DNA from: Meishania litoralis
Lineage (GTDB): Bacteria > Bacteroidota > Bacteroidia > Flavobacteriales > Flavobacteriaceae
Assembly: GCF_042611095.1 (NCBI RefSeq)
Contig: NZ_JBHFPV010000002.1
Coordinates: 496,001 to 560,000 of the forward strand
Direction: 5' to 3'
Length of the DNA: 64,000 nucleotides
Shown: piece after piece, positions 60,144 to 64,000 of the stretch
How positions within the stretch are numbered: position 1 is the first letter of the stretch
How the letters are laid out: every line of letters starts with the position of its first letter
Program-made: the position numbers and the translations under genes
The notes under the pieces: generated by a model
What the model saw: the letters and a program-made list of their open reading frames with translations, nothing else
Databases searched by the model: none
Told to the model about the DNA's origin: nothing

Positions 60144-61198
60144 AGAATTCTTATTAAGTTAACGTTCCAAGTCTTGTTTTGTCTGTAATATAGGTTCCCT
60201 TTTTCAACTTGCAAAGGGGAATCGAAATTGTTTTTGTAGAGACTGCCGGTGCCCAAACCTTGGGGTATCTTGCTGCCGGCCGTATATGCCCATTGCGCGA
60301 TGGCATTTAGACCAATATTGCTTTCCAAGGCACTCGTGACCCACCATCCTATTCCATATTTATCGGCCAGATCGATCCACTCTTGGCTTCTTTGGCATCC
60401 TCCGATCAAACTTGGTTTCAAAATAATGTGTTGTGGTTTAATGGTTCGTATCAAACTTTCTTTCTGCGTAACATCTGAAACCCCTATCAGTTCTTCATCC
60501 AGAGCGATGGGCAACGGAGTGTTTTTACAAAGTCTTTGCATTGTCTTCCAATCACCCGGTGCAATTGGCTGTTCAACGGAATGTAAATCTAATTCGGCCA
60601 AAACGGAAAGCCTTTCGAAGGCTTCATCGCTCTTAAAAGCACCATTGGCATCGACCCGAAGTTCAATCTGCTCCTTGGAATATTCATTTCTTATCGAACG
60701 CAACAACTTGAGTTCGGTCTCAAAATTCAAGGCACCGATCTTCATCTTGATGCATGTGAAGCCGTCATTTATTTTCCGCTGGATCTGTTCATGCATAAAG
60801 CGTTCATCGCCCATCCAAACCAGTCCGTTAATATTGATAGGCTGCTCCTTTTCAAGAAAATCAGAGGCGAAAAGCCGAAAAGGATGATCCGATGCAAAGG
60901 AGAGAAAAGCCTGTTCGATTCCGAATTGGATACTAGGAAAATCCTGCAGTTGGCTCAAAAGCGATGTTTTGCCCACCGCTATGTTGTCACAAACCCAGGC
61001 AAGACGTTTTTCATAATCAGGCACATCGTCAATACTGAGGCCTTTTAACAATCCGCACTCGCCAATTCCAAACTTCCCTTGTTCCTCCAAGATGATGAAC
61101 CAGGTTTCTTTTTGTAGCATTACCCCGCGAGAAGTACCGCTAGGTCGTTTGAAATCGAGTATATATTTTTTATAGGAAGCCTTCATCGATGCGTTCAA
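60134..61198 (-). CDS. menC: o-Succinylbenzoate synthase
   Basis: 354 residues, an enolase-superfamily enzyme that dehydrates SHCHC to o-succinylbenzoate. The catalytic lysines are in CIKMKIG (K-x-K) and in HIILKPSLIGG; metal ligands are the aspartate in ELRVDANGAF, the glutamate in LHSVEQPI and the aspartate in IALDEEL. All residues needed are there. ATG at 61198 is used; one four codons on (MKASYKKY) is possible. First gene of the menC-CPBP-menE unit. Confidence 0.9.
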   Translation of the reverse strand: MNASMKASYKKYILDFKRPSGTSRGVMLQKETWFIILEEQGKFGIGECGLLKGLSIDDVPDYEKRLAWVCDNIAVGKTSLLSQLQDFPSIQFGIEQAFLSFASDHPFRLFASDFLEKEQPININGLVWMGDERFMHEQIQRKINDGFTCIKMKIGALNFETELKLLRSIRNEYSKEQIELRVDANGAFKSDEAFERLSVLAELDLHSVEQPIAPGDWKTMQRLCKNTPLPIALDEELIGVSDVTQKESLIRTIKPQHIILKPSLIGGCQRSQEWIDLADKYGIGWWVTSALESNIGLNAIAQWAYTAGSKIPQGLGTGSLYKNNFDSPLQVEKGNLYYRQNKTWNVNLIRILCT

Positions 61199-61232
61199 AT
61201 TTAACTATATTTTAGGTCTGAAAGCTATATAA

Positions 61233-62042
61233 ATGAACAGGATAAACGGGAAAACAGTTTGGATCACGGGTGCATCTTCTGGAATCGGCGAAGCTTTGGC
61301 CTATGCCTTATCTGCAAGAGACTGTAATCTTATAATCTCATCGAGAAAGGAAGTGGAACTGCTGCGGGTAAAAAACAAGTGCCATAATCCAGAAAAGGTA
61401 AGCGTAATTCCTCTGGATCTCGAGATAACTGAAACGATGACCGAAACCGCTTCAAAGGCTATAGCCGAATTTGGCAAAATCGATATCTTGATAAACAATG
61501 CCGGAATCAGTCAAAGGTCATACATCATCGATACCAAATTAGAGGTCTATAAGAAATTAATGGAAATCAACTACTTGGGCACGGTAGGCATAACCAAGGC
61601 CGTGCTGCCCCATTTTATTTCGCAACAAGCCGGTCATTTTGTGACCGTTACCAGTTTAATGGGAAAATTCGGGGCACCCCCGCGGTCCGGCTATTGCGGA
61701 TCAAAACACGCACTACACGGTTTTTTTGACGTACTTCGGTTGGAGCATGAAAAAGACGGTATCGATGTTACCATGGTTTGCCCCGGTTACGTAGACACCA
61801 ATGTGGCCAAAAATGCCTTGACCGGAGATGGAAGCGCTCAAGGAACGGATGATATTGAAAACAAAAATGGACTTCAAGTCGACCTTGTTGCAAAAAAAAT
61901 GATTTTGGCAATCGAAATGAAAAAGCATGAAAAGTACATGGGTGGAAAAGAAGTAATCGGTGTTTATCTCAAGAGATTTTTTCCGCGATTATTGCATCGG
62001 TTCGTATTAAGAAAAACCGAAAAAAAAAGCCGGCAGCAATGA
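61233..62042 (+). CDS. SDR-family oxidoreductase
   Basis: 269 residues. The cofactor motif is TGASSGIGEA, the structural motif NNAGIS, the catalytic serine in TVTSLMGKFG and Y-x-x-x-K in SGYCGSKHALHG. The C-terminal 60 residues are basic with a hydrophobic patch, like the DHRS7/3-keto-sphinganine-reductase branch of membrane-associated SDRs. A 3-oxo-lipid substrate would suit the sulfonolipid pathway found 31 kb away, but there is no direct link. It is divergent from menC with 34 bases between the starts. Confidence 0.87.
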   Translation: MNRINGKTVWITGASSGIGEALAYALSARDCNLIISSRKEVELLRVKNKCHNPEKVSVIPLDLEITETMTETASKAIAEFGKIDILINNAGISQRSYIIDTKLEVYKKLMEINYLGTVGITKAVLPHFISQQAGHFVTVTSLMGKFGAPPRSGYCGSKHALHGFFDVLRLEHEKDGIDVTMVCPGYVDTNVAKNALTGDGSAQGTDDIENKNGLQVDLVAKKMILAIEMKKHEKYMGGKEVIGVYLKRFFPRLLHRFVLRKTEKKSRQQ

Positions 62043-62140
62043 GGTTTCGATCAGGGTGTTTTCTTGATTTAGCACCTATTGCCTAACAGCAACACATTCG
62101 GTAAAATCAACTTGTATCATTTTGGCATTGGCGTGAGAAC

Positions 62141-64000
62141 TTACACGAAGTTGAACCAGAACCGAACTCCTTCCTTGGTGTTGTCTACGTTCAATTTAGT
62201 CTGCAATTGGTTGGCCAAACGGTTCATTAGGCGAATACCCATTGAAGAATTGGCCCTTTCATCGGTATCGTCGGGCAGCCCGACACCATTGTCGGTATAC
62301 TCGAAGTAACCTTCCTTATCACCTATTTTACGAAGATGTATATATATTTTGCCATTCTCATCATCAAGAGGAAAAGCATATTTGAACGAATTAGATACAA
62401 GCTCGTTCAAAATCAGGCCAAAGGGAATCGCACGATCGATATCAAGTTCCACTCCTTCGGCATCAATTGTAATGTTGATATTATGCCCCCCTTTTTTGTA
62501 AACCGATTGAACACTGTTGATCAAACTTTCGATGTACCCCTGCATTTCGATTACCGAAAGATCATCGTTCTGATATAGTTTCTGATGGATCAAGGCCATC
62601 GCCTTTACCCTACTCTTACCTTCTTCTAAAGCCTCAATGGCCGCCTTGCTTCGCGTATTCTTGGTCTGAAGGCTCAGCAAACTTGAAACCATTTGCAAAT
62701 TGTTCTTAACCCTATGGTGTATCTCTTTCAACAGAGAATCTTTCTCAATCAATGAATTTTCGATAATATGCTTTTGCTCGGCAATAAGTCTTTGGTTCTT
62801 TATACTTCTTAGATATGCATAGACCAGACCTGAAAACAAGAGCAAGGTGAATACCAGCGATATCAATACTATGTTGGTACGCTCATCTTGGGCGATCATT
62901 TCGCTTCTCTGTCGTTCAATATCCTCCTTTTGAGCGTCCATTATTTTCTTTGTGTTCTTTTTTTCTTCGTCCATCACTGCGGCCAGTTGTTGTGTACGCA
63001 ACTCCGATTCATTGGCATTGATGGAATCTTTAATGCGAATTATACGTCGCAGATAAAATGCGGAATTTTCATAATCTGAAGTTTTACTATAATACAGAGA
63101 AAGTAATCGGTTCTTGTTGATTAGGTTGTCCAGCTTTTTAGTTGTAAGATTATCGCTCAGGTAATCCGTTGCTTTTTCAAGATCGTTCAACTGCAGGTAA
63201 CATTCTGCGATCGCCAATCTATTCTCTATGATCTCAGAAGAGAATGTCCCTTTTCCGTATTCCTCCAAAGTCTCCAAACTCGTTTCTAGATTTGGAATGG
63301 CGTCTTCATACTGTTGAAGCTCAACATAGCACTTACCGATATTACCCAAGATTTCGGCATTGAGAAGTTTACCCTCGATAATCTCTTTCTCAGTTTTGAC
63401 CTTGGTCACATCGATCATATTAAGATCACTATAGCTTCTGGCCTCCTTGAAGCGTGTAAGGGCGGTTGGTATAGACTTATCTAGTCTAAGGTATGTTCCA
63501 ACGGTATTTTTGTGCGCCGCAACCTGATAATAATTCTTTTCATCCAATGTCTTTTTGGCATAATCTATATAATCTTCCATTGCTTTACGATATAGGCCGA
63601 GATTAGAATAGATATCGTAAAATGCAATGTTATCGGTAAGGCCTAAATCTTTCTCTTCTTTTCGAATTTCGATTTGTTCAGTATACAATCCTAATTTACC
63701 ATAAACATCGTCCATTAGCTCGAGAAGAACCGCTTTGAGGTCGGCATCTAGCTTTTCGTCTCTTTGATAAATTTCTTTTGCAATGGCCAAGCTTCTATCA
63801 TACTCACCCAAATCATGGTATAATCGTGACTGCATGAGCCCATAACGGGCCATTTCGGTGGAGTCATTCGATCTTTGTGCCGAATTAAGATATTGGTTGA
63901 CCACTTCGAGCCAATCATATGCCGAATTCTCGCTATACCTGTTCGGAGTTTCAAAGAACAAGGTAAATCGAGCTGCAGATGAGTCGGCATTTTGAAAGAC
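62141..64000 (-). CDS. TPR sensor histidine kinase (HisKA_2), N-terminus cut by window edge
   Basis: The frame is open from TAA at 62141 to the window end, giving at least 620 residues; the start is outside. The N-terminal 300 residues are TPR repeats (YEDAIPNLETSLETLEEYG and similar), followed by one membrane helix (VLISLVFTLLLFSGLVYAYL) and then the kinase. The H-box is EIHHRVKNNLQMVSSLLSLQ, the HisKA_2/HWE type, and the ATP site NELVSNSFKYAF with DNGVGLP. It senses an unknown signal with its TPR part outside the cytoplasm. No response regulator is seen in the window. Confidence 0.87.
   Translation of the reverse strand, partial: VFQNADSSAARFTLFFETPNRYSENSAYDWLEVVNQYLNSAQRSNDSTEMARYGLMQSRLYHDLGEYDRSLAIAKEIYQRDEKLDADLKAVLLELMDDVYGKLGLYTEQIEIRKEEKDLGLTDNIAFYDIYSNLGLYRKAMEDYIDYAKKTLDEKNYYQVAAHKNTVGTYLRLDKSIPTALTRFKEARSYSDLNMIDVTKVKTEKEIIEGKLLNAEILGNIGKCYVELQQYEDAIPNLETSLETLEEYGKGTFSSEIIENRLAIAECYLQLNDLEKATDYLSDNLTTKKLDNLINKNRLLSLYYSKTSDYENSAFYLRRIIRIKDSINANESELRTQQLAAVMDEEKKNTKKIMDAQKEDIERQRSEMIAQDERTNIVLISLVFTLLLFSGLVYAYLRSIKNQRLIAEQKHIIENSLIEKDSLLKEIHHRVKNNLQMVSSLLSLQTKNTRSKAAIEALEEGKSRVKAMALIHQKLYQNDDLSVIEMQGYIESLINSVQSVYKKGGHNINITIDAEGVELDIDRAIPFGLILNELVSNSFKYAFPLDDENGKIYIHLRKIGDKEGYFEYTDNGVGLPDDTDERANSSMGIRLMNRLANQLQTKLNVDNTKEGVRFWFNFV

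Noticed and set aside
60249..60887. 212-codon open frame on the plus strand
   Set aside because: Antisense to menC, whose catalytic motifs are all present; the product here is Ser/Cys-rich noise.
61233..62042. SDR as the reductase of the sulfonolipid pathway
   Set aside because: The family could fit a 3-oxo-lipid, but it is 31 kb from the pathway genes, and many SDRs share these features.
1..64000. tRNA, rRNA, insertion sequences, prophage or defence systems
   Set aside because: I looked through the gaps and found no cloverleaf, rRNA core sequence, transposase, integrase or restriction/toxin gene.

Overview
The window looks like chromosomal core sequence from a member of the Flavobacteriaceae, probably a marine genus; no species is assigned. 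The evidence is moderate-to-low GC coding sequence, almost no Shine-Dalgarno motifs, Bacteroidetes-type promoters (TTTG, about 18-21 nt, TAnnTTTG), and typical lineage families: a BatA-domain protein, a YfhO-like membrane protein, DUF4834, a CAL67264-type protein, a CarboxypepD_reg/TonB-receptor outer-membrane protein, HisKA_2 kinases with TPRs and a sulfonolipid-type PLP enzyme pair. I see no rRNA, tRNA, CRISPR array, transposase or phage gene. About 54 protein genes are supported, including three (47, 47 and 58 residues) that are easy to miss because they are so short, and two truncated by the window edges.

Layout. 1-4.7 kb: an edge-truncated outer-membrane-type protein, a secreted cupin divergent from an AraC regulator, a secreted esterase and a GT2 glycosyltransferase. 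4.8-8.9 kb: a tight plus-strand operon (BatA-domain protein, dihydroorotase-like pseudoenzyme, small membrane protein, carboxylesterase). 8.9-13 kb: MBL hydrolase, a conserved 486-residue protein, peroxiredoxin Bcp and a cysteine-free endonuclease III. 13.0-15.1 kb: two tandem copies of an ECF-like sigma factor followed by a 47-residue protein. 15.3-19.6 kb: uvrA and a Tyr-rich/Ser-Arg-rich secreted protein behind a sigma-54-like promoter. 19.6-26.1 kb: a minus-strand envelope cluster (DUF4834, YfhO-like, GT4, flippase, DUF1080 lipoprotein). 26.2-31 kb: an outer-membrane protein and a probable sulfonolipid (capnine) locus: GNAT, cysteate acyltransferase-like enzyme, cysteate synthase-like enzyme.

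31-45 kb: S9 oligopeptidase, YbaB/EbfC, DUF1508, threonine aldolase, HEXXH metalloprotease, prfB with an intact programmed +1 frameshift, ArsC, a Gly-Tyr repeat protein coupled to a TonB-receptor-type protein, and fumC. 45-51 kb: GNAT, MBL lipoprotein, EttA, a Gfo/Idh/MocA oxidoreductase and an acyl-CoA carboxylase beta subunit. 51.2-56.7 kb: three tandem paralogues that join a CarboxypepD_reg domain and a TonB-receptor plug to TPR-like helices and a DUF2135-like domain, with no beta barrel. 56.7-62 kb: M24 peptidase, overlapping menC-CPBP protease-menE genes, and an SDR. The window ends inside a TPR/HisKA_2 sensor kinase.

The strongest leads for undescribed biology are the duplicated sigma factor/47-residue module with its conserved octamer, the barrel-less plug-TPR-DUF2135 triplet, the candidate N-acyltransferase beside the sulfonolipid genes, and the iron-sulfur-free endonuclease III. 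All functional statements come from reading translations and motifs by eye; no database search was run.
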